Origin: Lysobacterales bacterium
Lineage (GTDB): Bacteria; Pseudomonadota; Gammaproteobacteria; Xanthomonadales; Ahniellaceae
Direction of reading: 5' to 3'
Assembly: GCA_016182785.1 (NCBI GenBank)
Contig: JACPFU010000027.1
Location: 40,804-104,803, forward strand
DNA: 64,000 nt
Position 1 is the first letter of the stretch. The number at the start of each line of letters is the position of its first letter. The position numbers and the translations under genes were made by a program. The notes under the pieces are model-generated. The model ran no database searches and had not been told where the DNA came from. It saw only the letters and a program-made list of their open reading frames with translations. This document shows positions 12,514-23,975 of this stretch, in pieces.

Positions 12514-12733
12514 TTGCCGACCGCGAAGCAGCCCGGTTCGGTGGCCCCTGCCTGACCGGCAGCAGATCGTTGCCATCCAGGCTCCGTTCGACTCGCGCCT
12601 GTCGGATTGGCTCGGAACGCCCTGCGCCTGACGAAGGGCGGCGGCGAACGACCAGCACACCGCTGCTACGAGTGAATGAACACCGCCGAGCTCAGCCCGG
12701 TCGGACTCCGCCGAGCTCGGCTCGGTGAAGAAC

Positions 12734-12934
12734 TCACAAGGCGCGTGGCCCGCGCAGGATGCGCGCCGGCAGCAGGATCAACGCCTTGAGGAACTCGAAC
12801 ACGCCGGTGACGACGATGCCGACCAGCCGGAACGGCAGCAACAGCAGCCACACGATCGGGTACAGCACCAGCGCGAGCAGGGCCAGCGGCCAGCACAGCA
12901 CGAGCAACAGGCACCACAGCAGGAACGTCAGCAT
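12734..12934 (-). CDS. Small membrane protein, 66 aa
   Basis: The peptide starts MLTFLLWCLLLVLCWPLALL and is almost wholly hydrophobic, with two likely transmembrane helices and a short basic tail (ARILRGPRAL). I place the start at the ATG at 12934 because GGAG lies six bases upstream. An ATG two codons earlier (12940) is also possible. A longer frame running back to 13096 has composition unlike a membrane protein and no ribosome site. No family is recognised. It is isolated, facing away from the genes at 13136 onward. Confidence 0.55.
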   Translation of the reverse strand: MLTFLLWCLLLVLCWPLALLALVLYPIVWLLLLPFRLVGIVVTGVFEFLKALILLPARILRGPRAL

Positions 12935-13135
12935 TGCCATCTCCACGCGTCCATGATCGGACGCCACGCATGCTACGGCAGCCGCACTGTCGCCGCGATA
13001 AACGCATGGCCTATCCGCCACCGCTCCCGCGCGCGCCCGAACTCCCGTTGACCCCGCCCACCGAGCGCCGCAGACTCCCGCCAGATCCCGATGCATTTTT
13101 GGGGCAGCTGCGTTAGCCGAGCAAAGGAGCTCATC

Positions 13136-13369
13136 ATGGGACGGAAAAAGGGCATACCGGGTCTTTCGTTCTCCTGGAAACGCGCCACAGGGTTGTCCAG
13201 TGCCAAGGCGAAGCTATCCCGCAATCTTGGAGTGCCACTCACCCGCGCCGGGCGGCAGCAAAAGGTCGGCAAGACCATGGGTTGCTGCGTGCCGGCTGCC
13301 TTCATTCTCGCTGGCGGCGTCACCGCGGCAGTTGGTATGGCCAAGGCGGTATCGTCCTGGATGGCGTAG
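13136..13369 (+). CDS. Small conserved-type hypothetical protein, 77 aa
   Basis: It begins MGRKKGIPGLSFSWKRATG, is basic in the first half and hydrophobic after residue 50 (CCVPAAFILAGGVTAAVGMA), suggesting a membrane-associated tail. The start at 13136 is favoured by AAAGGAG at 13123-13129 with optimal spacing. An upstream in-frame ATG at 13091 has no such site. The K-G-I-P-G-L-S-F-S-W phrase looks like a conserved small family, but I cannot name a function. Base composition here is lower in G+C than the flanking core genes, as in the gene at 13549. Confidence 0.6.
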   Translation: MGRKKGIPGLSFSWKRATGLSSAKAKLSRNLGVPLTRAGRQQKVGKTMGCCVPAAFILAGGVTAAVGMAKAVSSWMA

Positions 13370-13548
13370 TTTCCCTTGTCCGCGCCGCCTCTATGTGCTC
13401 TGCCGACCGCCGAGCGCACTGTTCGTATCATCGACGATGTCGCGCTGCGGCCTGACACGGTCATAGGCACAAGAAGAGGGCTCTTGGCCAAGATGCGCTC
13501 CGTGCCATGGCTGTCCAGCTCAGGCGTATAACCAAGAGAGATTTCACC

Positions 13549-14379
13549 ATGATTCTCGGCCTCGATGTGAAAGCGTGGTTCGGCCTTACGGTCTTGGGTG
13601 CCGTCGTCTCAACAATGGGCTCGCTATTTGGCGTGGTTCTCAAGGACTACTTTTTCTCCCGTTCCTTCGAACGGTGGAAGCAGCGTCAAACGTTGGAGCA
13701 GCTTTACCAGAAGTTCCGAGACCCCCTGCTCCTGGCTGCGCGCGAGCTTGCCTCTCGAACAGCAGAAATCCTAGATCACTTCCCAACCGTCTACCTCAAC
13801 GAAGCAGTCCGAGCATCACGTCCTGAGAGGCAAGTCGAGAACAGCATCGATGATCCGTACTTTCGGCGCTACAAGCTGATGAGCACGACCTATCGACTTA
13901 GCGCGTTCATGGCGTGGGTGGAGCTGTATCGGCAGGAGGTGACGTTTCTGCACGCTGGGAATAATGCGCACGCGGCGAAGTTGGAGCGAGCGGTGGCGCT
14001 CATTCGCAGTGACTTGGCCGATGGCCAACTCAACAATGCGGTGGATTGGGCCGACTGGAAGGACACGCTCATATTCCGGGAGGAGATCCGTGCAATCGGT
14101 GAGTCTCTGATTGAGCCACGTGGTGCGAGTCGTGCCGTCATGGGGTATGGCCGGTACTGCGAACAGATGGAAGCGAGTGCCCCGAACGCAGTTCAACGGT
14201 GGTCGCCAGTTGTTCTCAACTTCCTCCTCGAATTGGAGACGAACGGCAAGGACTTCCGCCAAACAAGATTGAAGAGGTTACTTGTTCACGTCGTCGAGTT
14301 GATGCGCCTCTTGGACAGCGACTCCATCGAGCCGTACTTGGAGAAGGCGTGTATCGGAATCCGAAGCGAGGTGAAGTAG
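13549..14379 (+). CDS. Membrane-anchored protein of unknown function
   Basis: A protein of about 276 residues with one N-terminal membrane helix (about residues 8-32, WFGLTVLGAVVSTMGSLFGV) followed by a soluble, helix-rich domain beginning FSRSFERWKQR. No catalytic motif is visible. I start it at the ATG at 13549 because GAGAG precedes it by about eight bases; the in-frame ATG at 13507 would add 14 residues. The gene has clearly lower G+C and relaxed third positions compared with its neighbours, suggesting recent acquisition. With the small gene at 13136 and the Fic gene at 14664 it forms an accessory block. Confidence 0.65.
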   Translation: MILGLDVKAWFGLTVLGAVVSTMGSLFGVVLKDYFFSRSFERWKQRQTLEQLYQKFRDPLLLAARELASRTAEILDHFPTVYLNEAVRASRPERQVENSIDDPYFRRYKLMSTTYRLSAFMAWVELYRQEVTFLHAGNNAHAAKLERAVALIRSDLADGQLNNAVDWADWKDTLIFREEIRAIGESLIEPRGASRAVMGYGRYCEQMEASAPNAVQRWSPVVLNFLLELETNGKDFRQTRLKRLLVHVVELMRLLDSDSIEPYLEKACIGIRSEVK

Positions 14380-14601
14380 GGACCATCTCCATTGGCGAGT
14401 TGGGCGTCCGCGGAGCAGGGCCGCCATCTGGGGGCGGGTGCCGGCAACCAGCCGCGGCTGCTTCTTAGAATGCCTCGTCTGGCTATTCCGGTGTGATCGA
14501 GCCGCAGCGGTGACCGGACTTGGTACGCGAGGTGGCGGCCACAGGTCGGCCCTGATCGGAGGGCTTCCGGTCGGCGGTAGGGCCTGGAACAAGCTCTATC
14601 G

Positions 14602-14631
14602 TTGATTTAGTTTGAAGGCCGAACCTAAAAT
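14602..14631 (+). promoter_or_regulatory. Candidate sigma-70 promoter upstream of the Fic gene
   Basis: TTGATT at 14602-14607 and TAAAAT at 14626-14631 are separated by 18 bases in an A+T-rich patch that stands out from the 70% G+C surroundings. It is 32 bases upstream of the Fic start. The 14380-14663 interval has no other feature that I can support. Confidence 0.45.
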
Positions 14632-14663
14632 AACGCCCGGCCTTGTTATAGGTTCCCGCTCCC

Positions 14664-15818
14664 GTGCACCGACCCGCTCCCGGACGTTATGTGACTGTCG
14701 CGGCTGCAGGGGAGCCGTTCCGGGCGTTCGTGCCGGCGCCATTGCCGCCGGTGCCGCCGGTGGTGTGGTCTGACGCGTTGCGTCGCCGCTTCGACGCGGC
14801 GCTGGTGGCGCTCGGGCGGTTGGACGCGGTCACGGCGCTGCTGCCCAACGCCGCACTCCTGCTGTACAGCTTCGTGCGCAAGGAGGCGGTGCTGTCCTCG
14901 CAGATCGAGGGCACGCAATCCTCGCTCGCGGACCTGATGCTGTACGAGATCGACGAACAGCCGGGCGTGCCGGTGGAGGACGCGCGCGAGGTGAGCCGCT
15001 GCGTGGCGGCCCTCGACCGCGGGCTTGAGAAGCTGCGCGGCGGACTGCCGTTGTGCACGCGCCTGCTTTGCGAGATGCACAAGGTGCTGCTGACGCACCC
15101 GGGCGGCCGCGGCAAGACACCCGGAGCGGTGCGCCGCTCGCAGGTCTGGATCGGCGGCACCCGGCCCGGCAATGCCGCCTTCGTCCCGCCCCCGGCCGAT
15201 GCGGTGCCGGATTGCCTGGCGTCGCTCGAGCGCTTCCTCAACGACGATCCCGAGCCGGTGCCACCGCTGATCAAGGCGGCGCTCGCCCATGTCCAGTTCG
15301 AGACCATCCATCCCTTCCTGGACGGCAACGGGCGCATCGGGCGGCTGCTGATCGTGCTGCAGCTCGTCGCCGATGGCGTGCTGCACGAACCGATGTTGTA
15401 CCCCAGTCTGTTCTTCAAGACGCATCGCGCGCTGTACTACGAGCTGCTGAACGAGGTGCGCCTGCACGGGGACTGGGAGCGCTGGCTCGACTTCTTCGCC
15501 GAGGGCATCGAGGTAAGCGCGAAGCAGGCCGTGGCCACGGCGAACGCACTGCTCGCGCTGGTCAACGCGGATCGCGTCCGCATCGCCGCTCTCGGGCGCG
15601 CGGCTGCGTCCGCGCTCGAAGTGCATCAGGCGCTGCAGCGCCGACCCATTGCAACGTCCGCGGCACTGGTCAAGGCCACCGGTCTCACCGCGGTCACGGT
15701 CAACAAGTCGCTGGCGCATCTCGCGCGTATCGGCGTCGTCGGCGAAGTCACCAACCGGCAGCGTGGCCGCGTGTTCCGCTATGTCGAATACGTCGAGAAG
15801 TTGGCTGCCGAACGCTAA
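14664..15818 (+). CDS. Fic/DOC family protein adenylyltransferase (N-terminal inhibitory type)
   Basis: A 384-residue Fic protein. The catalytic motif HPFLDGNGRIGR begins at H216, with all key residues present, so AMP transfer to a target hydroxyl is expected. An N-terminal inhibitory helix motif, S78-x-x-x-E82-G83 in SSQIEGT, marks the class II self-inhibited type. The C-terminal part (about residues 300-384) is a winged helix-like domain (ATGLTAVTVNKSLAHLARIG). The start is a GTG at 14664; no strong ribosome site precedes it. No separate antitoxin gene is adjacent, which fits the internal inhibitory helix. The target protein is unknown. Confidence 0.88.
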   Translation: MHRPAPGRYVTVAAAGEPFRAFVPAPLPPVPPVVWSDALRRRFDAALVALGRLDAVTALLPNAALLLYSFVRKEAVLSSQIEGTQSSLADLMLYEIDEQPGVPVEDAREVSRCVAALDRGLEKLRGGLPLCTRLLCEMHKVLLTHPGGRGKTPGAVRRSQVWIGGTRPGNAAFVPPPADAVPDCLASLERFLNDDPEPVPPLIKAALAHVQFETIHPFLDGNGRIGRLLIVLQLVADGVLHEPMLYPSLFFKTHRALYYELLNEVRLHGDWERWLDFFAEGIEVSAKQAVATANALLALVNADRVRIAALGRAAASALEVHQALQRRPIATSAALVKATGLTAVTVNKSLAHLARIGVVGEVTNRQRGRVFRYVEYVEKLAAER

Positions 15819-15922
15819 GCGCCGAACGAGCCGGGTCGCGACCTTGCCGGGCGAATGCTCGGCGGCTGACGGTGTGGCTGCGCGCGGCGGTCGGCGGTCG
15901 GTGGTCGCGGCCGGATCCATCC

Positions 15923-15951
15923 TTGCAAAGATGGGGCATCGCTTCACAATT
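15923..15951 (+). promoter_or_regulatory. Weak candidate promoter for the Ser/Thr kinase gene
   Basis: TTGCAA at 15923-15928 and ACAATT at 15946-15951 are spaced by 17 bases in the Fic-kinase intergenic region, 75 bases before the kinase start. The match is partial and rests only on pattern. Confidence 0.3.
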
Positions 15952-16026
15952 GCGAGCAACCCTCCCCGTCGCCGACGGGGTCGAAGCCATCTCGGTTGGC
16001 GATCTGTGCAGGGAGTTGTCGTCGGG

Positions 16027-18417
<2,391 letters not shown>

Positions 18418-18497
18418 GGCTGGCGAACTGTGTTCTGACCCCGAGCGTGGACCCCGAGCGTGCGTGACGCCCCCAGCGTGCGCCGGTTGCCAGCCGG

Positions 18498-18968
18498 ATG
18501 CCGCAGAGCCTAAGCTCCGCGAACCTAACCGATGGGTTTGCTGTGAAGGTTGCCGGATACCGTGGTCATGCGCTCGTCGTCCTGACGCGTGACGAGCATT
18601 GTCCGCCTCACGTGCATGTCGGCGATGCGGATTGGGAAGCGCGGTTCAAGTTCGGTTTCTGGCACGACACGGTATGCCTGTGGGACGTGATCCCGACGCA
18701 GAATGCACCCAGGACGTCCTTGCTGGAGCAGTTGCGGCAGACGCTGATGAAGCCCGGCAATCTGCGTAGGGCGCGGGAGGCGTGGTGGCTCAGTCGGCAG
18801 ACGGTATGCCTGGACAACTTGCGTTGGCAGCCTGGCACGCAGGAAGTGGTAAGGGCCGAGAAAGCCAAGCGCGGAGCGCGCAAGATCTTCTCGGCGACGT
18901 TTGACACGACCGGTTACAAGACCGTGTTGCAGCTGGAGGGAGAAGTCCAGGTGGAGATCGAGCTATGA
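18498..18968 (+). CDS. DUF4160 family protein (first gene of DUF4160-DUF2442 pair)
   Basis: A protein of up to 156 residues. The core has the DUF4160 style: HALVVLTRDEHCPPHVHVGD, where the HCPPHVHV stretch corresponds to the conserved H-x-P-x-H-x-H of the family, followed by a beta-rich region. The start is uncertain: ATG 18498 is used, but a GTG at 18543 would begin closer to the conserved core. The gene overlaps the following DUF2442 gene by four bases. Such pairs are widespread and have been suggested as toxin-antitoxin-like, but no activity is established from sequence. The cassette is bracketed by inverted repeats. Confidence 0.7.
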   Translation: MPQSLSSANLTDGFAVKVAGYRGHALVVLTRDEHCPPHVHVGDADWEARFKFGFWHDTVCLWDVIPTQNAPRTSLLEQLRQTLMKPGNLRRAREAWWLSRQTVCLDNLRWQPGTQEVVRAEKAKRGARKIFSATFDTTGYKTVLQLEGEVQVEIEL

Positions 18969-19423
18969 CCAAGATCCGAGTCAAAGCCAGGCGGCGCGAT
19001 GACGTTCCGGTTACCGCTGTCGTCTTGTCGAAGGCCATCGAGCGCGGCCGCAAGCGGAAGGACGCGGGCGTGCACGCGACTGCGCTGCGCTATCTCACGG
19101 TGTCCAGGGCGCTGCTGGTGTCGTTCGCGGATGCGACCGCGGTGGCGTTGCCGGTGCGCAACTACCCCGAACTGGCAGCGCTGAGCGTGGCCCAACTCAA
19201 GCGCGTAGTGCTGGGCATGGGCGGCAGCGCCTTGTGCCTGGACGAAGAGGACCTCCACGTCTCCATTGCCGGGATGGTGGCAGCCAGTGCCCCGCTTCGC
19301 TGCATGGCGGTCACGGTCGCGGCAGCGCGCAGCGGCGCCCGCACCAGCGAAGCCAAGGCCGCCGCTTCTCGTGAGAACGGCATGAAAGGCGGCCGGCCGC
19401 GCAAGCGGCTGCAGACGGCCTGA
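18965..19423 (+). CDS. DUF2442 domain protein (second gene of the pair)
   Basis: A 152-residue protein. The DUF2442 signature is a late stretch running from DEEDLHVSIAGMVAAS, and the C-terminus EAKAAASRENGMKGGRPRK is a lysine/arginine-rich, possibly nucleic-acid-binding tail common in this family. The ATG at 18965 overlaps the stop of the DUF4160 gene (ATGA), so the two are translationally coupled. The N-terminal about 60 residues are basic and less conserved in type. Function is unknown; an antitoxin- or regulator-like role is conjecture from the pairing. Confidence 0.72.
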   Translation: MTKIRVKARRRDDVPVTAVVLSKAIERGRKRKDAGVHATALRYLTVSRALLVSFADATAVALPVRNYPELAALSVAQLKRVVLGMGGSALCLDEEDLHVSIAGMVAASAPLRCMAVTVAAARSGARTSEAKAAASRENGMKGGRPRKRLQTA

Positions 19424-19433
19424 CCCCGTTTCC

Positions 19434-21146
19434 CTACCGCAACCGCAGCGCTTCCGGATACGGCGCGATTTCGGGTGGGTCGCCGGCGCGGAAGCGGTCT
19501 TGCAGCGAGCGCCACCAGGAGGCGGTGAAGATTTCGCTGTGGGTGACGAGCAGGGCGGCGCGGTCGTCGGCGGAGAGGCCGAGGAACTGCGGGAACTGTT
19601 CCGGGAAGACGTCGTGTTCGTCGACGTGGAACCATGCGCCGTGGTGCATTTCTTCGTCGATGTTCTGCGCCTTGGGCAGGTCGCGGAAGCGGCATTCGCT
19701 GACCAGGCAGAGTTCGTCGTAGTCGTAGAAGATGGCGCGGCCGTGGCGGGTGACGCCGAAGTTCTTGAGCAGCAGGTCGCCGGGGAAGACGTTGCAGGTG
19801 GCGAGGTCCTTGATCGCCTGGCCGTAGTCGAGGATGGCGCGGCGCGCGATCGCCGGCGCGTCCTCCATCACCAGCAGGTTCAGCGGGCGCAGGCGGCGTT
19901 CGACGTAGCAGTGCAGCAGCACCACGTCGTCGCCGTCGGCGACCACCGACTCGCGGCAGCCGCCGAGCAGTTCTTCGAGCACCGTCGGCGCGAAGCGGCT
20001 GCGCGGGAAGCGCAGGTGGCGGAACTCCTGGGCGTCGATCAAACGCCCGGCGCGGTCGTGCTTGAACACCAGCTGGTACTTGTTCATCACGTCCTGGCGC
20101 GCGACCGTCTTCGGCGGCGCGAAGTGGTCGCGGATGACCTTGAACACCAGCGGGTAGTCGGGCAGCGTGAACACCGCCATGACCATGCCCTTGGCGCCGG
20201 GCGCGTGCACGAAGCATTCCGGGCTCTGCTCGAAGTGGCGGAAGAAGTGGCGATAGCGCTCGGTCTTGGCCTGCTTCAGGCGACCGAGCATCGAGTACCA
20301 CTCGTCCACCGCCTTGCGCGGCAGCAGCGTCTTCAGGAACACCACGGCGTCGCCGACGGTCTCGAAGTCGGCGAGGAAGTAGGAGCGGGTGATGCCGAAC
20401 AGCACCGCGACGTCGTCGCGCTCGGTCAGCACCGCGTCGACGCCGATGCCGCCATCGGCGTGGTGGTTGAGCGCGATCACGATCGGCGCGTAGCGGTCGG
20501 CGCCGAAGATGCGCCCGACCAGGTAGGCGCGACGTTCGCGGTAGAACACCGTCTCCAGCATCTCGATGGCGCGGATCGGGCGCTCGCCCCAGTGCGTGAG
20601 CCGGCGCTCCAGGTCGAGCGCCAGCGCCGCGGCGTCGGCGCGGCGGTCGGCGTAGGGCACCTCGAACGGGTAGTCCTCGAGCAGCCGGTCGAGGCTGTCG
20701 GCGAGCGAGTCGCCGACCGAGTAGCTGTGGCGTGCGACCGGGTGGGTGATGCGGTCGGTCGGCTCGATGCGCAGCGCCACGAACTCGATGTCGGCATCGA
20801 CACCGCGGGTCTTGAAGAAACGTCGCGTCAGCGTGTTGTAGTAGGTCTGGTACAGCTCGCCATCAAGCAGGCCGCGGATCGCCTGCTCGAACGCCGGCTT
20901 GATGCGCAGCCACAGCGCGCGTTCGCCGGCGTGTTCGCGCAGGGTCGCGAGCAGCGCCGCGCTGGCTTCGGCGACGCAGCGGTCGTAGAGCTCGATGCGC
21001 TCGACTAGGTCGGCCTGCATCAGCGCCCACTCGCGCCGCTCGAAGCGTGCCCGCGCGCGCTGCGTGATCGCGCGGAAGCGGTCGTTGTAGTCATCGAAAC
21101 CGGCGCGCAACTGTTGCGCGGCGTGCTGGGCAAGTTGGTCGAGCAT
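19434..21146 (-). CDS. aceK: Isocitrate dehydrogenase kinase/phosphatase AceK
   Basis: A 570-residue protein, close to the usual AceK length. The N-terminal regulatory half contains RRFFKTRGVDADIEFVAL, and the kinase/phosphatase half has KGMVMAVFTLPDYPLVFKVI (ATP lysine region) and CNVFPGDLLLKNFGV with FYDYDELC (metal/catalytic Asp region). It phosphorylates and dephosphorylates isocitrate dehydrogenase to switch carbon between the TCA cycle and the glyoxylate shunt; the substrate gene icd lies at 49531 in this window. Start at ATG 21146 (MLDQLAQ) matches the family. Upstream in-frame codons to 21224 look like leader. No aceA or aceB is adjacent. It converges on the DUF2442 gene with ten bases between. 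Confidence 0.95.
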   Translation of the reverse strand: MLDQLAQHAAQQLRAGFDDYNDRFRAITQRARARFERREWALMQADLVERIELYDRCVAEASAALLATLREHAGERALWLRIKPAFEQAIRGLLDGELYQTYYNTLTRRFFKTRGVDADIEFVALRIEPTDRITHPVARHSYSVGDSLADSLDRLLEDYPFEVPYADRRADAAALALDLERRLTHWGERPIRAIEMLETVFYRERRAYLVGRIFGADRYAPIVIALNHHADGGIGVDAVLTERDDVAVLFGITRSYFLADFETVGDAVVFLKTLLPRKAVDEWYSMLGRLKQAKTERYRHFFRHFEQSPECFVHAPGAKGMVMAVFTLPDYPLVFKVIRDHFAPPKTVARQDVMNKYQLVFKHDRAGRLIDAQEFRHLRFPRSRFAPTVLEELLGGCRESVVADGDDVVLLHCYVERRLRPLNLLVMEDAPAIARRAILDYGQAIKDLATCNVFPGDLLLKNFGVTRHGRAIFYDYDELCLVSECRFRDLPKAQNIDEEMHHGAWFHVDEHDVFPEQFPQFLGLSADDRAALLVTHSEIFTASWWRSLQDRFRAGDPPEIAPYPEALRLR

Positions 21147-21326
21147 CGGAGCACCACGGGGAGCCAGCGCCCGAAATCGCACAGTCGGCGCGCAAACGCA
21201 ACGTGCAGCCAGCCTGAATGTCACGCCAAGAATTGTGTAACCGTAACGCGGTCTTCACCGCGCCGCGCGCAAAACGGCGCAGCATCCGGCCGGGTGCAAC
21301 CAAGTCGGCGGCAAGAGGACCGGGCG

Positions 21327-23495
21327 ATGGACTTCAGACCGCTGTCGTGGGAGGCGCGATTCGAGTGCGGCATCGCGCTGATCGACGCGCAGCACCAACG
21401 CCTGGTGCAGCTGGTGAACCGGCTGAGTCTGGTGCGCGAGGAGCACGAGGTCACGGCACTGCCCGCGATCGTGACCGAGCTGCGCGGCTATGCGCAGTAC
21501 CACTTTGCTGCCGAGGAGCAGATCTGGCGCCGCGGCGTCGCCGAAGCCGAACTGGCGCGGCACCTGGCGTTGCACGCCGGATTCGTCGAGCAGCTCGAGA
21601 CCTTTCGCATGGCCTTCGCCGAACGGCCGCTCGACCTGGCGCGCGCGCTGCACGCCTACCTGTGCTCGTGGCTGGTGCTGCACATCCTCGGGGACGACCA
21701 GCAGATGGCGCGCACCACCATTGCCGCCGGCGCCGACGTTGGCGCAGTGCGGGAACACGCCCCGAGCGCCGCCTCCGAGGCGCTGCTGCTCGGCGCGCTG
21801 CAGAGCATGGACCGGAGCCTGAGCACGACCAACGCGCGCCTGAGCACCCTGAACCTGGAGCTGGAACAGCGCGTGCAGGAGCGCACGCGCGAACTTCAGG
21901 CGTTGTTGCTGAGCGAGCAGGAAGCGCGCCGCGAGGCCGAGGCCGGACGCGCGGCGATGCTGCGCGAGCACGAGATGCGCATGCGGCTTGCGACCATGCT
22001 GGAGCGCATGGGCGAGGGCTTCGTGACCATTGACCGCGACTGGACCATCACCTACGTCAACGCCGAGGCCGAGCGCCTGTGCCGCGCCACGCGCGCCGAA
22101 CTGGTCGGCCGCAACGTCTGGGAAGCCTTCCCGGAGGGCCGCGGATCGGCGTTCGAGGCCGCGCATCGGCGGGTCTTGCGCTATCAGGTGCCGGTGCGCC
22201 TGCTCGAACACTACGCGCCGCTCGACCTGTGGTCGGACACGCGCGTGTTCCCGACCGATGAGGGCCTGGCGATCTACTTCCGTGACGTCAGCCACGAGCG
22301 CGAGCTGGAGGAGCAGGTGCGCCAGGCGCAGCGGCTGGAGTCGCTCGGGCAGATCACCGGCGGTGTCGCGCATGATTTCAACAACCTGCTGACGGTGGTG
22401 CTCGGCAACGCCGAGATGCTGACCGACAAGCTCGAACACGAACCGCGCCTGCAGCCGCTGGCGCGGATGATCCAGGGCGCCGCATTGCGTGGCGCCGAGC
22501 TGACGCGCGCCTTGCTGGCGTTCGCGCGACGCCAGCCGCTGGACCCGCGCGCGGTCGACCTGAACGCGCGCATCGTCGACCTGCAGGGCCTGCTCGGCCG
22601 CGCGCTCGGCGAACACGTGGCGATCCAGATCGAGACGGCATCCGAGCTGCCGCCGGCGCTGGTCGATCCGGCGCAGTTCGAGAACGCGCTGCTGAACCTG
22701 TGCCTGAACGCGCGCGACGCCATGCCCGGCGGCGGTCGTCTGGTCATCGAGACCGCACAATGCACGCTGGCCGCGGATGCGCAGGTGCAACTGCCGTTGC
22801 CGCCCGGCAGCTACGTGCTGGTGAGCGTCTCCGACAACGGCGTCGGCATCGCCCCGGAGCACCTGGCGCAGGTGTTCGAGCCGTTCTTCACGACCAAGGA
22901 CAAGGGCAAGGGCACCGGGCTCGGGCTGTCGATGGTGTACGGCTTCGCCAAGCAGTCCGGCGGACATGTCTCGATCGAATCCACGCCCGGCGCCGGCACC
23001 ACCGTGCGCCTCTACCTGCCGCGCGCAGCGCATGCCGTCGCCGAGGCGGTGCCGGACCTGGCCCAGCGCACGCCGAGCGGCGGGCGCGAGTGCATCCTGC
23101 TGGTCGAAGACGACGTGCTGGTGCGCCGCTATGCCGGCGACCAGCTGGCGGCGCTCGGCTATCGCGTGCTGCAGGCGGGCGATGGCCCGGAGGCGCTGGA
23201 GGTCCTGCGTGCCGAGGACGACATCGACCTGCTGTTCACCGACATCGTGATGCCGGGCGGCATGAACGGGCGCCAGCTCGCCGACGCCGCGCTGGCGCTG
23301 CGACCGCGGCTGAAGGTGCTCTATACCTCCGGCTACACCGAGAACGCGGTGGTCCACGACGGCCGCCTCGACCTCGGCGTGCTGCTGCTGAACAAGCCCT
23401 ACCGCCGCGCCGAACTGGCGCTCGCGGTGCGCACGGCGCTGGAGCGCGCGCCGGACGAAGGCAGCGCACGCGCCGCCGGCGGACGCGCCGCTTAA
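21327..23495 (+). CDS. Hemerythrin-PAS hybrid histidine kinase with C-terminal receiver
   Basis: 722 residues. An N-terminal bacteriohemerythrin domain has every expected di-iron ligand: H23, H59 and E63 (HFAAE), H79 and H83 (HLALH), H119 and D124 (HILGDD). A coiled region (about 155-225) precedes one PAS domain (about 225-330). The kinase has H349 in GGVAHDFNNLLT and an HATPase with GTGLGLSMVYGF, followed by a receiver with acceptor D639 (LFTDIVMPGG). The likely signal is O2 or redox state at the di-iron site. ATG 21327 is chosen because the hemerythrin fold begins there (MDFRPLSWEARFECG). It is divergent from aceK and 46 bases upstream of the cytochrome cluster. Confidence 0.9.
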   Translation: MDFRPLSWEARFECGIALIDAQHQRLVQLVNRLSLVREEHEVTALPAIVTELRGYAQYHFAAEEQIWRRGVAEAELARHLALHAGFVEQLETFRMAFAERPLDLARALHAYLCSWLVLHILGDDQQMARTTIAAGADVGAVREHAPSAASEALLLGALQSMDRSLSTTNARLSTLNLELEQRVQERTRELQALLLSEQEARREAEAGRAAMLREHEMRMRLATMLERMGEGFVTIDRDWTITYVNAEAERLCRATRAELVGRNVWEAFPEGRGSAFEAAHRRVLRYQVPVRLLEHYAPLDLWSDTRVFPTDEGLAIYFRDVSHERELEEQVRQAQRLESLGQITGGVAHDFNNLLTVVLGNAEMLTDKLEHEPRLQPLARMIQGAALRGAELTRALLAFARRQPLDPRAVDLNARIVDLQGLLGRALGEHVAIQIETASELPPALVDPAQFENALLNLCLNARDAMPGGGRLVIETAQCTLAADAQVQLPLPPGSYVLVSVSDNGVGIAPEHLAQVFEPFFTTKDKGKGTGLGLSMVYGFAKQSGGHVSIESTPGAGTTVRLYLPRAAHAVAEAVPDLAQRTPSGGRECILLVEDDVLVRRYAGDQLAALGYRVLQAGDGPEALEVLRAEDDIDLLFTDIVMPGGMNGRQLADAALALRPRLKVLYTSGYTENAVVHDGRLDLGVLLLNKPYRRAELALAVRTALERAPDEGSARAAGGRAA

Positions 23496-23541
23496 GAAAG
23501 CCCTAAGGCCAGCGCGCGAGCATGGTGTCGAAGGAGACACC

Positions 23542-23958
23542 ATGAACGCATCGATCCGATCCGCATCCCCGTCGCGCCTGGCCCTGCTGCTCGCCAGCCT
23601 CGCGCTTGCCGCCGCCGGCGCACGCGCCGAGTCGCCGGTGCAGATCCGCGACGGCTACGCCACGCTCGCCGGCGCAACGCCACAGGCCGCGCGCGGCCAA
23701 CAGTTCTTCACCAGCCGCCACGGTGCGGACTGGAGCTGCTCGTCCTGCCACGGCGCGGTGCCGACCGCGACCGGCAAGCATGCGGTTACCGGCAAGCCGA
23801 TCCAGCCGTTGGCGCCGGCCTTCAACGCCGAGCGCTTCCGCACTCCGGCCAAGGTCGAGAAGTGGTTCCGGCGCAACTGCAACGACGTGCTCGGGCGCGA
23901 ATGCACCGCAGCCGAGAAGGCCGACGTGCTGGCCTGGTTGTTGACGCTCAAACCCTGA
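23542..23958 (+). CDS. DUF1924 monoheme c-type cytochrome (SHP-like)
   Basis: A 138-residue periplasmic cytochrome. A Sec signal covers about residues 1-29 (ending GARAES). The single haem site is C66-S-S-C69-H70 in WSCSSCHGAVP. The pattern NCNDVLGRECTAAEKADVLAWL is typical of DUF1924, the family of the sphaeroides haem protein SHP. In Rhodobacter, SHP is encoded with a diheme cytochrome and a b-type cytochrome, and the same trio follows here. GGAG precedes the ATG. It would exchange electrons with the diheme protein and can bind O2 or NO-type ligands in studied members. Confidence 0.88.
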   Translation: MNASIRSASPSRLALLLASLALAAAGARAESPVQIRDGYATLAGATPQAARGQQFFTSRHGADWSCSSCHGAVPTATGKHAVTGKPIQPLAPAFNAERFRTPAKVEKWFRRNCNDVLGRECTAAEKADVLAWLLTLKP

Positions 23959-23975
23959 ACCCAAGGAGGCGGACC

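Noticed and set aside
12666..13007. 113-codon reverse ORF overlapping the small membrane protein
   Set aside because: Arg/Ala-rich with no ribosome site; the alternative frame at 12734-12934 gives a credible membrane peptide.
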